Assembly (NCBI RefSeq): GCF_007993935.1
Contig: NZ_VITY01000022.1
Coordinates: forward strand, 1-64,000
Direction of reading: 5' to 3'
DNA: 64,000 nucleotides
Source: Bradyrhizobium macuxiense
GTDB lineage: Bacteria > Pseudomonadota > Alphaproteobacteria > Rhizobiales > Xanthobacteraceae
Positions 53,402 through 62,101 of this stretch are shown here, one piece after another. The translations under genes were made by a program, and so were the position numbers. A model generated the notes under the pieces. It did not search any database and was not told the origin of the DNA. It worked only from the letters and a program-made list of their open reading frames with translations. The first letter of the stretch is position 1. Every line of letters begins with the position of its first letter.

Positions 53402-53603
53402 TATCCGGCCCTCGATAGAATAAGCGCCCGTTTGGGGGTTGTTCTTTTTGGCTGCGCGGCGCTCCGAGATCGTTCGAGCCCCATGACATCATCTGACATT
53501 CGGTGGCCCTTTTTCCTCGACCTCTGAGTGTAACCAACTCGCAATCAGCCCCTTTGCCGCGGCGCTCACAAATCTCGCCCGCCCGCGCCTTCGTATAGTT
53601 GTC

Positions 53604-53669
53604 TCATAGAATTGGGCGGGCCAGCCAGAAGGAGAAGGACCCATGCGGACGATTTCTTGTGATGCTCAT
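53604..53669 (-). pseudogene. Residual 5' end of a UgpE-type permease gene
   Basis: The UgpA-type gene stop overlaps an ATG at 53669 (ATGA), opening MSITRNRPHGSFSFWLARPI and ending at 53604. The position and overlap are those of the second permease gene, which really resumes at 43923. It marks the right junction of the inserted redox cassette. Confidence 0.6.
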
Positions 53670-54640
53670 TGGTAATGCACCTTCCTGTCCATGACGCTGG
53701 TCTGGACGAGTGCGAGCGTCACGACGATTGCGAGAAAGACAACGGCAACTGCGGCACCATATCCGGTGCGCAGATACACAAAGCTCTCTCGGTACAGCGT
53801 ATAGAGCAGCACTTCGGAGGCATGGCCAGGCCCCCCCTGGGTAAGCACCTTCACGGTGTCGAACGAATCGAACGCCCTCAGCGCGACAACGATAACAACA
53901 AACATAGAAACTGGTCCTAGCATGGGCAGGGTGACAGTCCGCAGCCGGTCGAACCAACGATCAGCACCGTCGACGTCGGCCGCATCGTAGAGGTCTTGCG
54001 GGATGCTCTTCAGGCCGGCCAAGAACAGCACCATGGCAAAGCCGAGATTCTGCCAGATGCCGATGACGGCCAGCACCGAGAGAGCCGTATTCTCGTCACG
54101 CAGCCAGTTGGCAGTCGGAAGGCCGATAGCCGCGAGCGTCTGGTTAACGAGGCCGATAGTGGGGTGCAGTAGCGCCTCCCAGGCGATCGCCATCGCTGCG
54201 AGCGTCGTCATGAAGGGCAGAAAGTGGATGGCGCGATAAAAGGAGCGGCAGGACTTTCCAGTTTCGATCAGAAGCGCGATCAGAAGGCCGAAGACGACAG
54301 TGCCAGGCACAACGATCAGAACGTAGATAACGGTGTTGAGAAGCGAAGTCCTGAAACCCGTGTCGGCGAATGCCTCGCGGAAATTGGCGAGACCAACAAA
54401 GGACAGTGAACGCGCTCCGAACTGCCAGTCTGTGAGCGCGATGACGAATACGCCGATCACCGGCAGGAAGAACAGGACGAGCAGACAGAGGACTGCCGGC
54501 CCGGCCAGCGTCCAGGCTGCCGCCACTTCCGCAAAGGCGCGTCTGCGGACCGGTGAAGCCGTGGGCGATGGCGCTGTTCGAACTCCACGGGTCACGGACA
54601 CCCCGTCGGAGACGCTGGAAAGCGCAAGCGGATCGCTCAT
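53666..54640 (-). CDS. ABC transporter permease (UgpA/MalF type)
   Basis: The 324-residue permease has six helices (AWTLAGPAVLCLLVLFFLPV first) and the EAA-loop region DLYDAADVDGADRWFDRLRT. Its start overlaps the ATPase stop by four bases and its stop overlaps the residual UgpE start. It forms the membrane pore with the permease at 43081. Sequences ending both this gene and the fragment at 43924-43947 are nearly identical (KVHYQ, stop). Confidence 0.88.
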   Translation of the reverse strand: MSDPLALSSVSDGVSVTRGVRTAPSPTASPVRRRAFAEVAAAWTLAGPAVLCLLVLFFLPVIGVFVIALTDWQFGARSLSFVGLANFREAFADTGFRTSLLNTVIYVLIVVPGTVVFGLLIALLIETGKSCRSFYRAIHFLPFMTTLAAMAIAWEALLHPTIGLVNQTLAAIGLPTANWLRDENTALSVLAVIGIWQNLGFAMVLFLAGLKSIPQDLYDAADVDGADRWFDRLRTVTLPMLGPVSMFVVIVVALRAFDSFDTVKVLTQGGPGHASEVLLYTLYRESFVYLRTGYGAAVAVVFLAIVVTLALVQTSVMDRKVHYQ

Positions 54641-55815
54641 CGGGCGACCTCCCGGAAGGGAGTAACCGATGCCCGGTTGGATTCCGCTTCCGGGCGCAAA
54701 CGCCGCCCATCACGGGCAAAGAGAAGCACGCGGTCTCGCCTGACGCCGACATGCAATGTCTGGCCGAGGGCAATATGAGGTGTCCGCTCGGCTGGCAGCC
54801 TCACGATAAGCGGATGATCGACGCCCGCCAGATCGAGATGAACGAAGAGGTCGGAGCCCATATGCTCGATTATGCGCACCGAACCGGTCAGTGCGCCCTG
54901 CCCGCCGTGGTCGGAGAGATGAAAACCCTCCGGGCGAATGCCAAGCGTGAGAGGCGCGCCGGCGCGTGCATCAGTCTCGATCGCGAGCGTCGATCCGGCC
55001 ACATCGATCAGCCGGTGCTCGCGCACTACACCGTCGAGCATGTTGATCTTGGGCGAACCGATGAATTCGGCGACGCGCCGGTCGTCGGGATCGGCATAGA
55101 TGTCCTGCGGAGGAGCGACCTGCAACAACTCGCCGTCGAGCATTACCGCGACCCGGTCTGACAGCGTCATGGCCTCGGCCTGGTCATGGGTGACATAGAC
55201 GAAGGTGACCCCGAGCCGCTGGTGAAGTTCCTTGATCTCGGCGCGCATTTGCACCCGCAGCTTGGCATCGAGGTTGGACAGCGGCTCGTCCATCAGGAAC
55301 ACGGCCGGATGGCGCACCATCGCTCGGCCGACCGCCACGCGCTGGCGCTGGCCGCCGGAGAGCTGCCCGGGTTTGCGGGTCAGCAGGTGCCCGATGCCCA
55401 GCGACTTGGCCGTGCGCGTGACTTCCACGTCGATCTCGGCGGCGATGCGCGTCGTTCCTGGCAACAGGCGGCCGAGAACAGGAAACCTCTGAAAGGCGGA
55501 AAGCCGGCGCATCCGAAGCGGCAGCGCCAAGTTGGACGCGACCGTCAAATGAGGATAGAGCGCATAGGATTGAAACACCATGGCGACGTCTCGACGCCTC
55601 GGCCGCAGTCCATCCACGACACCATCGCTGATCGAAATTGAACCTCCATCCTGCAGTTCGAGCCCCGCTAGGACACGCAGCAATGTCGACTTCCCACACC
55701 CCGATGGGCCCAACAGCGTCAGGAACTCACCATCCCTTATGGACAGCGAAACACCACGCAAGACCGAGGTCGGGCCGTAATTCTTTCGGATGCTATCGAT
55801 CAAAACGCATGCCAT
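54637..55815 (-). CDS. ABC transporter ATPase (UgpC/MalK type)
   Basis: The 392-residue ATPase has Walker A GPSGCGKST (residues 36-44), Q-loop VFQSYALYPHL, signature LSGGQRQRVAVGRAM, Walker B VFLMDEPLSNLD and an H-loop THDQAEAMTLSDR. A C-terminal MalK-type regulatory OB domain follows (GIRPEGFHLSD, VGVRRDRVLLFA). There is a short insertion after the Q-loop (about residues 105-125: FQRFPVLGRLLPGTTRIAAE). First gene of its operon, behind promoter element D. Substrate family: glycerol-3-phosphate, phosphodiesters or oligosaccharides. Confidence 0.92.
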   Translation of the reverse strand: MACVLIDSIRKNYGPTSVLRGVSLSIRDGEFLTLLGPSGCGKSTLLRVLAGLELQDGGSISISDGVVDGLRPRRRDVAMVFQSYALYPHLTVASNLALPLRMRRLSAFQRFPVLGRLLPGTTRIAAEIDVEVTRTAKSLGIGHLLTRKPGQLSGGQRQRVAVGRAMVRHPAVFLMDEPLSNLDAKLRVQMRAEIKELHQRLGVTFVYVTHDQAEAMTLSDRVAVMLDGELLQVAPPQDIYADPDDRRVAEFIGSPKINMLDGVVREHRLIDVAGSTLAIETDARAGAPLTLGIRPEGFHLSDHGGQGALTGSVRIIEHMGSDLFVHLDLAGVDHPLIVRLPAERTPHIALGQTLHVGVRRDRVLLFARDGRRLRPEAESNRASVTPFREVAR

Positions 55816-55865
55816 GCGCCATTACCTGCCAGGATGAATTTCTTTCGCGAGATGCGTTGGGGCAA

Positions 55866-55946
55866 GAGAGTTTCAAAACCAGCAACGCTACAGCTGGATG
55901 ACACCAATCGAATAACTCGATACAAACTCATGCAAGATGCGATGAC
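55866..55946 (-). promoter_or_regulatory. Conserved promoter element D (Pho-box-like), ABC transporter operon
   Basis: The minus strand reads CATCGCATCTTGCATGAGTT, GTTATTCGATTGGTGTCATC, CAGCTGTAGC and TTTTGAAACTCTC. TGTCATCCAGC-TGTAGC gives two TGT units 11 bases apart, the spacing of PhoB direct repeats. It is the clearest of the related elements and lies about 50-130 bases before the ATPase start. Confidence 0.65.
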
Positions 55947-56151
55947 GTGCGAGCTTGCCGAGCAAGGCATCCCGGGGAGACGAATTTCGTCTAAAGCGGC
56001 CTCCTGTGCAGATCGTCCGCTAACGGAGGCACACGGGCCTTCGACAAAAACCGGGCGCTCGGTCAATCGCCATCTCGCCGGCCGAAAACAGCGAACTGAC
56101 CGACTTCCGCCTTGGGCGACGCAGTCGCCGAGCGCACGATCCTATTCACCA

Positions 56152-56169
56152 CCCGGCGCATGCGCCGGG
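56152..56169. repeat. Perfect 18-bp GC-rich palindrome
   Basis: CCCGGCGCA-TGCGCCGGG without loop. No flanking T tract. It may be a recombination or regulatory site, or part of the adjacent recombinase relic. Confidence 0.45.
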
Positions 56170-56409
56170 CGGGATAGAATGGAGGTGAATCGCAGCGCCT
56201 CGCTCTGTCGACAGGTTGCGGGTTCCAAATCTTCAGGCGTTCTCGTCTATTAGCCAAGATCGAACCGGACAGTTCGACATGTTGATCAAACATCTATGAT
56301 GAACAGCTGGTCAGCGTTGGGTGTAAGACGCCGAACCGGATTTCAACACGCCGCCTGCGATCTGCGAAGCCGGCATCCGGGCGATCCTCTACGGGCGGAC
56401 GAAATATAC

Positions 56410-56640
56410 GGTCGTCGCCGGAATCAAACCACTGCGCGAGGCAATGCTGGCCACCGCGCCAGTGAATGACGAGCACAACTTCGCATGAGCCGATTGTCGG
56501 GATCGTAGGCGCCCTGGCGACGTTCTGCCAAATTGGCCTCGTAACGCGCCTGATGCAGCTTCAGATCCAAAACGCGCCTTTGTTCGGCTTGTCGCTCGCG
56601 TGCATGCGCTCGGCCTCCAAAGCCGCCTCGATCGCAATGG
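56410..56640 (-). pseudogene. Large serine recombinase (resolvase family), C-terminal relic
   Basis: One frame reads ARERQAEQRRVLDLKLHQAR and YEANLAERRQGAYDPDNRL, the coiled-coil region after the zinc ribbon of large serine recombinases carried by Bradyrhizobium genomic islands. No start or catalytic domain remains and the frame closes soon after. It is a mobile-element footprint. Confidence 0.55.
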
Positions 56641-57099
56641 GCTAAACTATCTAACCGTTAGCCGGCGTCCGCATGGTCCACAACATTACTCTTGACGTGA
56701 TCAGGCTTGAACCAACCAGTTTTCACCAACGGCGACGATCCGACGCGTCGTCTCAGTCGGTGGCGCACCGCCAACGTCGTTTCCTCCAGAACAAGCCTTC
56801 CGGTCTAGTCCACCCCGCATCTCGCAACGGAGTTCAGCGAGGCATCGAGGCCGGCGCATGACCTTCCTCCCCTTGATGGAATCGGTACGTGATCGTCAGG
56901 CCGCTCGGCAAATAGATCAGGTGATCGGGACGGAACATCTAGTCTCGTCCGTGAACCCGCTCAACTTCAAGTTCATCCCCTACCTAGTGATGGGCTCCAC
57001 CAATTCTTGGAGGAGATTGCGGGGCTCAGGTCAGTTAAGAGCTCGTCGAGGTATCCATTGGAATGGGTCTCCTCCTATGAGGCTAGCTGGAAGGGGCCT

Positions 57100-58968
57100 A
57101 TGCCAAGAAATAACCGCTCTACCGACGCAATGGCGTTGTCAGTTTTGCTGGATCGGACTTTGCTGACTCTGTCCGCCGCAACTACAGCGATCCTTTTCGC
57201 CTGGCTACTATACTACAGTAGTTGCGGTTTCCGTCTCAGCGGCGAAGGCTTCTACCTCAACTCCATCGCAAACCCTTTCGCCTACACAATCAATAGTCCA
57301 CCGACGCTTTTTGGCTTCGTCTATCACTGGCCATATCAGTGGGTGGGTGGCGACATCGCAGTGCTTCGCATGGCGAACGTCACGCTTACCATGACACTGG
57401 GTTGGATTCTCAGCTTCCTTATGATCCGGCGCCTCTGGACAGCGGGCTGGCCACATGCGGCGGTGCTATCGGCAGGGATCGCCGGCCTGGCATTAGTCCA
57501 GTTTAGCACCTGGTTGCTCACCCCCGGCTACTACGCACTTACCTTTCAATCGCTCTTGATCGTGATGATCGGCTTGCTCCTACCCGATCGGCCAGGACGC
57601 ATCCGCCAGGTCTTGGGGTGGATCCTTGTGGGCGTTGGCGGGTGGTGCTGCTTCATGGCCAGGCCGAGCACCGCTGCGGCCATTGCCCTTCTCGTTGTGC
57701 TCTATGTCGTCGTTTTGCGCCGAAAGTCGCTGCTGCCTATGCTTGGCGCGGCGCTGGTCGCTCTCACTCTACTGATCGTTACCGCCTACTTGATCGATGG
57801 CGGCATCACTGGGCTGGTGAACCGTATGGTCAACAGCGCTGATTTTGAAATTCTGCTGGGGGCCCGGCACGAGGTGTCTTTCATGTTTCGGATCGACTGG
57901 CTCGAAACCAGTCCTGGGCAACTCGCTATGGCTGTGTTAATGGCGATAGCCCTTCTGCTCAGCATTCTCATGGGGTCTAGGCACAAGTTGTTCCTATCGC
58001 TGGCTCTCGCCGGGGTGTTGATCGTAACAATAGCGACTGTGCTGCTGGGGACCGATCCGATCAGCATTAAGCTCACGACTTTATTCCTGGTACCGGCCTT
58101 CGCATGCCTTGGCGCGATGTTCTGGCGTGAGAGATTGATTCTGTGCGCACAGACTCCCACTAGCATCGCTCTAACGCTAATTTTTTTAGTACTGCCGCAC
58201 CTGTCCGCGCTGGGCTCCAATCTCAATTACTGGTTCGCGGGGTCCATGGCCGCCTTGTTCTGGATGCTCGCGCTCGTTGCTTTCCTGAGCCCTCTTGCGC
58301 AACAGGGACGCAGCGTCGCCGCCCTACTGCCCCTGACGGTGTTGGCACAAGGGCTTACTGCATCAGTGATCAATGCTGCCATCCTCAAGCCTTGGAACCA
58401 AGTGAAGGATCTGCGCGCTTATACCGCCGTCACACACCTGCCCGGTGGTGGAAAATTGGTGCTCCCGCAGCCCCTCCACGACTATCTAGCCACGGCCAGA
58501 GCCCAGGCTCGTGCGGCCGGCCTTGAAATCGGCACACCCGCGGTCGATCTCTCCGGCCGCTCGCCGGGCGTGCTGTATGTGCTCGAGACGCGAGCGCTCG
58601 GTCTACCATGGCTGGTCGGCCCACATGACAGTAACCCAGCCCATTTCGGTCAACCATGGCCAATCGTGCCACATACCGGCAGTAACGTAGCCGCGGTGGT
58701 AGCGCTCGGACTTGAGAGCTGCGCCGATCTGGCCAAAGCGTGGGTACTAATCGAGCCAGAGGGCCCGCATCGTCTTGACCAAGCCAGTATCATGGCCTCC
58801 TTTGGAGCTCACCCGACGGACTATGTCGTCGCCGCGGCGTTCGAAACCCCGATCAATGACGGGCATGATCGGGATGCTTACAGGCAGTCCTTGCTCAAGC
58901 CCGTACGCCCCGCCGTGCTGGCGGAACAATCCTGCCATGAAGCGAGGCGACAACGGCCGGATCGCTAG
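57100..58968 (+). CDS. Polytopic membrane protein, possible GT-C-type glycosyltransferase
   Basis: The 622-residue protein has about eleven hydrophobic helices (TLLTLSAATTAILFAWLLYY first, LLPLTVLAQGLTASVINAAI last) and a C-terminal soluble domain of about 170 residues (VDLSGRSPGVLYVLETRALG, LESCADLAKAWVLIEPEG). The first periplasmic loop (CGFRLSGEGFYLNSIANPF) has the acidic residue typical of GT-C enzymes using lipid-linked sugars, but no certain family motif. The ATG at 57100 is preferred over TTG 57007 because AAGGGG lies just upstream. It reads towards the divergently placed glycan gene set. Confidence 0.6.
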   Translation: MPRNNRSTDAMALSVLLDRTLLTLSAATTAILFAWLLYYSSCGFRLSGEGFYLNSIANPFAYTINSPPTLFGFVYHWPYQWVGGDIAVLRMANVTLTMTLGWILSFLMIRRLWTAGWPHAAVLSAGIAGLALVQFSTWLLTPGYYALTFQSLLIVMIGLLLPDRPGRIRQVLGWILVGVGGWCCFMARPSTAAAIALLVVLYVVVLRRKSLLPMLGAALVALTLLIVTAYLIDGGITGLVNRMVNSADFEILLGARHEVSFMFRIDWLETSPGQLAMAVLMAIALLLSILMGSRHKLFLSLALAGVLIVTIATVLLGTDPISIKLTTLFLVPAFACLGAMFWRERLILCAQTPTSIALTLIFLVLPHLSALGSNLNYWFAGSMAALFWMLALVAFLSPLAQQGRSVAALLPLTVLAQGLTASVINAAILKPWNQVKDLRAYTAVTHLPGGGKLVLPQPLHDYLATARAQARAAGLEIGTPAVDLSGRSPGVLYVLETRALGLPWLVGPHDSNPAHFGQPWPIVPHTGSNVAAVVALGLESCADLAKAWVLIEPEGPHRLDQASIMASFGAHPTDYVVAAAFETPINDGHDRDAYRQSLLKPVRPAVLAEQSCHEARRQRPDR

Positions 58969-59310
58969 AAACGGAGCCAGTCGTGAAAGCTGCGATCCTC
59001 GTGGGTGTCACCTCGGAAACCCGTGTTTGCGAGCCAAGTCAGCTGCCTTCGCTCCACGCTTATGCTTCCTTCAATACAGCGATAATCTGCTTCCGTGAAC
59101 CTTGCTCCTTGCTCGCCTCATCCGTCCGTCCTTCTTCAGACCGGATTCTAACTCTATCTCGAGGAAATACGCAGCGACGAGTCAGGACGCAAGCATGTCA
59201 GCGCGCTGTCCGAGCCGCCGAAGAGCGTTCAAATGGTGTCGAACCCAAGACTGCAAACCGAAAACAATCATAGCACTTCAGCAATAAACGAATGAGCCGC
59301 GCGGCTTACA
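58969..59310. other. Intergenic with IS3 relic
   Basis: Besides the IS3 OrfA fragment I see no gene in these 342 bases. Confidence 0.45.
58993..59100 (-). pseudogene. IS3-family OrfA fragment
   Basis: On the minus strand KQIIAVLKEA, then after a frameshift GAKAADLARKHG, recover the helix-turn-helix start of an IS3-type OrfA (QIIAVLKEAEAGAKTADLAR in intact relatives). Only about 35 residues remain. Confidence 0.55.
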
Positions 59311-60255
59311 TCAGAGATGCTCTGACCCAAAGTTTACCCGCTCGGCTTCAATGACATGAGGCATCTTTGTTACGTGTGTTTGTATTGATCCCAGATATTC
59401 TCCAATTAGGCCCAAGAAGAGCATTTGAATGCCGCCAAAAAAGGAGATTCCGATGAGAATCGGGGCGAGACCGCACTCGAACCAGCTCCAGAATAGAAGC
59501 TTGACGCCAAAATAACCGAGAGAAATAGCCATACTGACGATCGAGACGAGAAAGCCGAGCATAGTCATCAGACGAACCGGGACTTTGGAATGCTTCGTCA
59601 CACCCAACATCGCCGTGTCGTAGAGCAAATAGAGGTTCTGACTGCTAGATCCTCGATTGCGCCGCGGTTGATGGAAGGGGACGGTGGCAATCTTAAAGCC
59701 GACTTCGCAGACAAGCCCACGAAAGTAGGGATAGGGATCGTCGATCTTGCGCAGCACATCAATGATAAAGCGATCGTAGAGGCCCGAGCCGGTCGCATTC
59801 TGCACCAAAGGCACGTCAGAAATACGCGAGATCATCCGATAATAGAGTCGGCGCAGGTGGAACATGAATGGCGATTCCTCACTCGCCGGCTTGACGGCCA
59901 TGATGGTCTTGTAACCCTCTTCCCACTTGGCAATGAACTGGGGAATCATCTCAGGTGGATCCTGAAGGTCAGCAGCGATCAGCACCACGGCGTCGCCACT
60001 AGCCTGCAATATGGCGTGGAACGATGACCGGATATAGCCGAAGTTTCGGGTGTTCACGATGACCTTAACCCGGACGTCTTTCGCTGCAATGCCGCGCAAG
60101 ATTTCCAGGGTTCGGTCGGTGGATGCGTTGTCGATGAGGATGTGTTCGTATTCATAGCCGGTGCCGGTCATTACTGTTGCGATACGGCTGCACAGTTCAA
60201 CGACATTGTCCTGTTCGTTAAACACGGGCGTGACAATACTGATGGTCTTACTCAT
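59311..60255 (-). CDS. GT2 glycosyltransferase with C-terminal membrane anchor (DPM1/ArnC-like)
   Basis: The 314-residue protein has a GT-A domain (ISIVTPVFNEQDNVVELCSR, the DxD-like ILIDNASTDRT, LIAADLQDPPEMIP) and two C-terminal helices (MTMLGFLVSIVSMAISLGYF; GISFFGGIQMLFLGLIGEYL). It resembles enzymes that load a sugar onto polyprenyl phosphate. It could supply the membrane protein at 57100. It lies 119 bases after the transketolase-C gene, same strand. Confidence 0.85.
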   Translation of the reverse strand: MSKTISIVTPVFNEQDNVVELCSRIATVMTGTGYEYEHILIDNASTDRTLEILRGIAAKDVRVKVIVNTRNFGYIRSSFHAILQASGDAVVLIAADLQDPPEMIPQFIAKWEEGYKTIMAVKPASEESPFMFHLRRLYYRMISRISDVPLVQNATGSGLYDRFIIDVLRKIDDPYPYFRGLVCEVGFKIATVPFHQPRRNRGSSSQNLYLLYDTAMLGVTKHSKVPVRLMTMLGFLVSIVSMAISLGYFGVKLLFWSWFECGLAPILIGISFFGGIQMLFLGLIGEYLGSIQTHVTKMPHVIEAERVNFGSEHL

Positions 60256-60374
60256 GTACGAACTGGCTGCTCAGCAGGTGTATAGGGTGCTAACGGCAAA
60301 GAAGATTGACAACGCGATTGTCCTCCCACACCTCGTCGAGACGAAAAGATGACCAGGGTTTACCGCATGACAGT

Positions 60375-61286
60375 TCAAGGCCGAAGGCTCGCCAGCGTTA
60401 ACCCCGCCGAAGCACGCAAATAGTCCTGGCTGCCCGCGGTGCCGATGAAGCAATTCGGAATGGCTATGCGCCTGACGCGAGGCATGGATGACAGGTTGCC
60501 GACGGCGTACATGTCGCTCAGCGCTTCGACGATGGAGCTACCAAAACCGCCATTGAGTTGATGCTCCTCCAAGGTAACTAGCAGATCGTGTGCCTGGGCG
60601 ATTTCCCGCAGTTGAGCAGGATCGTATCCACCGACAAAAGGTACGCTAAATACTGACCAGGAGTTTCCCGCAGCTCGGACCTCCAAAAGGGCGTGAGCCA
60701 CGATGGCGCCGGTGGCGAGGATCGCAACATCATTTCCCGCCTGCACAGGAAGCAAGCGGCCGGGCGCAAAGTCGAGTGAAGTCGCTGGATCGTGGATCAA
60801 CTCTTCGCCGATTTTGTTGATGCGCACATAGCCGGGGCCACGATAGGAAGCCATGAAGTGTGCGGCGGCGCGCGCCTCAACAGGATCTGCCGGGGCACAG
60901 ACGGTCATGTTGGGGATAACGCGCAACATGGCGATATCCTCGGTAGCATGATGGGAAACACCCTGCGGACCGTAAGCATAGCCGGCGCCTACAGCCAACA
61001 CCTTCACGCTGGCTTCGTGATAGCAGACATCATAGCGGATTTGCTCCATAGCCCGGAGCGTCGAGAAGTTCCCAATTGAGTAGGTGAAGACATTGTAGCC
61101 TTCGCGCGCTAAGCCCACAGCAACCTGCGTCATATTCTGCTCGGCAATCCCAACATTGAGGAAGCGATCGGGGAAACGATCGGCAAATATCTCCAGAACC
61201 GAGTATCCCAGGTCACCGCACAACAGAAAGATGTCGTCGCGCGCGGCAGCCAGTTCACACAAAGTATTGATGAAAGTGTTGCGCAC
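60375..61286 (-). CDS. Transketolase-like enzyme, C-terminal subunit
   Basis: The 303-residue product covers the pyrimidine-binding and C-terminal domains of a transketolase: FLNVGIAEQNMTQVAVGLA (with the catalytic Glu), YDVCYHEASVKVLAVGAGYA, GPQGVSHHATEDIAMLR, and VPFVGGYDPAQLRE. The GTG at 61286 overlaps the stop of the N-terminal subunit gene (TAGTG), so the two are coupled. Split transketolases are frequent in secondary-metabolite and special-sugar pathways. Confidence 0.88.
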   Translation of the reverse strand: MRNTFINTLCELAAARDDIFLLCGDLGYSVLEIFADRFPDRFLNVGIAEQNMTQVAVGLAREGYNVFTYSIGNFSTLRAMEQIRYDVCYHEASVKVLAVGAGYAYGPQGVSHHATEDIAMLRVIPNMTVCAPADPVEARAAAHFMASYRGPGYVRINKIGEELIHDPATSLDFAPGRLLPVQAGNDVAILATGAIVAHALLEVRAAGNSWSVFSVPFVGGYDPAQLREIAQAHDLLVTLEEHQLNGGFGSSIVEALSDMYAVGNLSSMPRVRRIAIPNCFIGTAGSQDYLRASAGLTLASLRP

Positions 61287-62101
61287 TATAGCTGCCCGAG
61301 TTCGACGCGCGCCGCGTGAAGATCGGCGTCGGAGGGAGATTTGTAGTGCCAGGCGAGCTGGCCTTCCATGAAGCTGACGCCCTTACCCTTGACTGTGTGA
61401 GCGATAATGCAGTGAGGGCGGCCCTGCCGACGAGCTTTCGCAACGGAAAGTGCCGACTTAATAGCAGACAGATCGTGGCCATCGAGCTCGATGACCGACC
61501 AGTTGAAGGCCCTGAATTTTCCGGCGAGCGGCTCGAGTCCCGTCACGGCCTCTACGGTGCCAAAGCTCTGCAGCTTGTTGTAGTCGACGATGGCGATAAG
61601 ATTATCTAGCCGGTTGTGGGCGGCGAATAGTATCGCTTCCCAGTTCGAACCCTCGTCCAGTTCGCCATCGCCGAGAACAGTGAACACCGAATAAGAAAGG
61701 CTGCGACGTTTACCCGCCAGCGCCGATCCGCAGGCGACGCCGAGCGCGTGGCCGAGACTGCCTGTTGACAGTTCGATCCCAGGCAGCCTGTGACTGACGT
61801 GAGACGTAAAGCGACTGCCGTCCGCGATGAAACCCTCCCGTAACCCGCCCGCAGGAAAGAAACCACGGATATCAAGCGCAGCGTAAAGCGCAACGCAGGC
61901 ATGACCCTTACTATAGAACAGCCGATCGCGTACCGGGTCGCTTGCAAGGTCCGGCGCGATGCGCATGACATCACCATAGAGCACGGCCAGGATATCGGCG
62001 ACCGAGAGGGCTCCTCCGATATGTGAGGTACGCTTGCAATGGCACAGGTCAAGCGCCGCAAGACGGATACGACGGGCGAATTCATCAAGAGCAATGGTCA
62101 T
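61286..62101 (-). CDS. Transketolase-like enzyme, N-terminal (ThDP-binding) subunit
   Basis: The 271-residue protein includes RTSHIGGALSVADILAVLYG, YSKGHACVALYAAL, the ThDP motif GDGELDEGSNWEAILFAAHN-RLDN and GKGVSFME. It forms the active transketolase with the next gene. Its ATG overlaps the stop of the epimerase gene by four bases (ATGA). The product is presumably a ketose extended by a two-carbon unit, modified further by the neighbouring epimerase and kinase. Confidence 0.88.
   Translation of the reverse strand: MTIALDEFARRIRLAALDLCHCKRTSHIGGALSVADILAVLYGDVMRIAPDLASDPVRDRLFYSKGHACVALYAALDIRGFFPAGGLREGFIADGSRFTSHVSHRLPGIELSTGSLGHALGVACGSALAGKRRSLSYSVFTVLGDGELDEGSNWEAILFAAHNRLDNLIAIVDYNKLQSFGTVEAVTGLEPLAGKFRAFNWSVIELDGHDLSAIKSALSVAKARRQGRPHCIIAHTVKGKGVSFMEGQLAWHYKSPSDADLHAARVELGQL

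Larger units (their letters stand above)
55947..57099. other. Gene-poor region with recombinase relic
   Basis: Contains a perfect 18-bp palindrome (56152-56169) and the serine recombinase relic. No intact gene is seen between the ABC promoter and the membrane protein at 57100. Confidence 0.45.
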
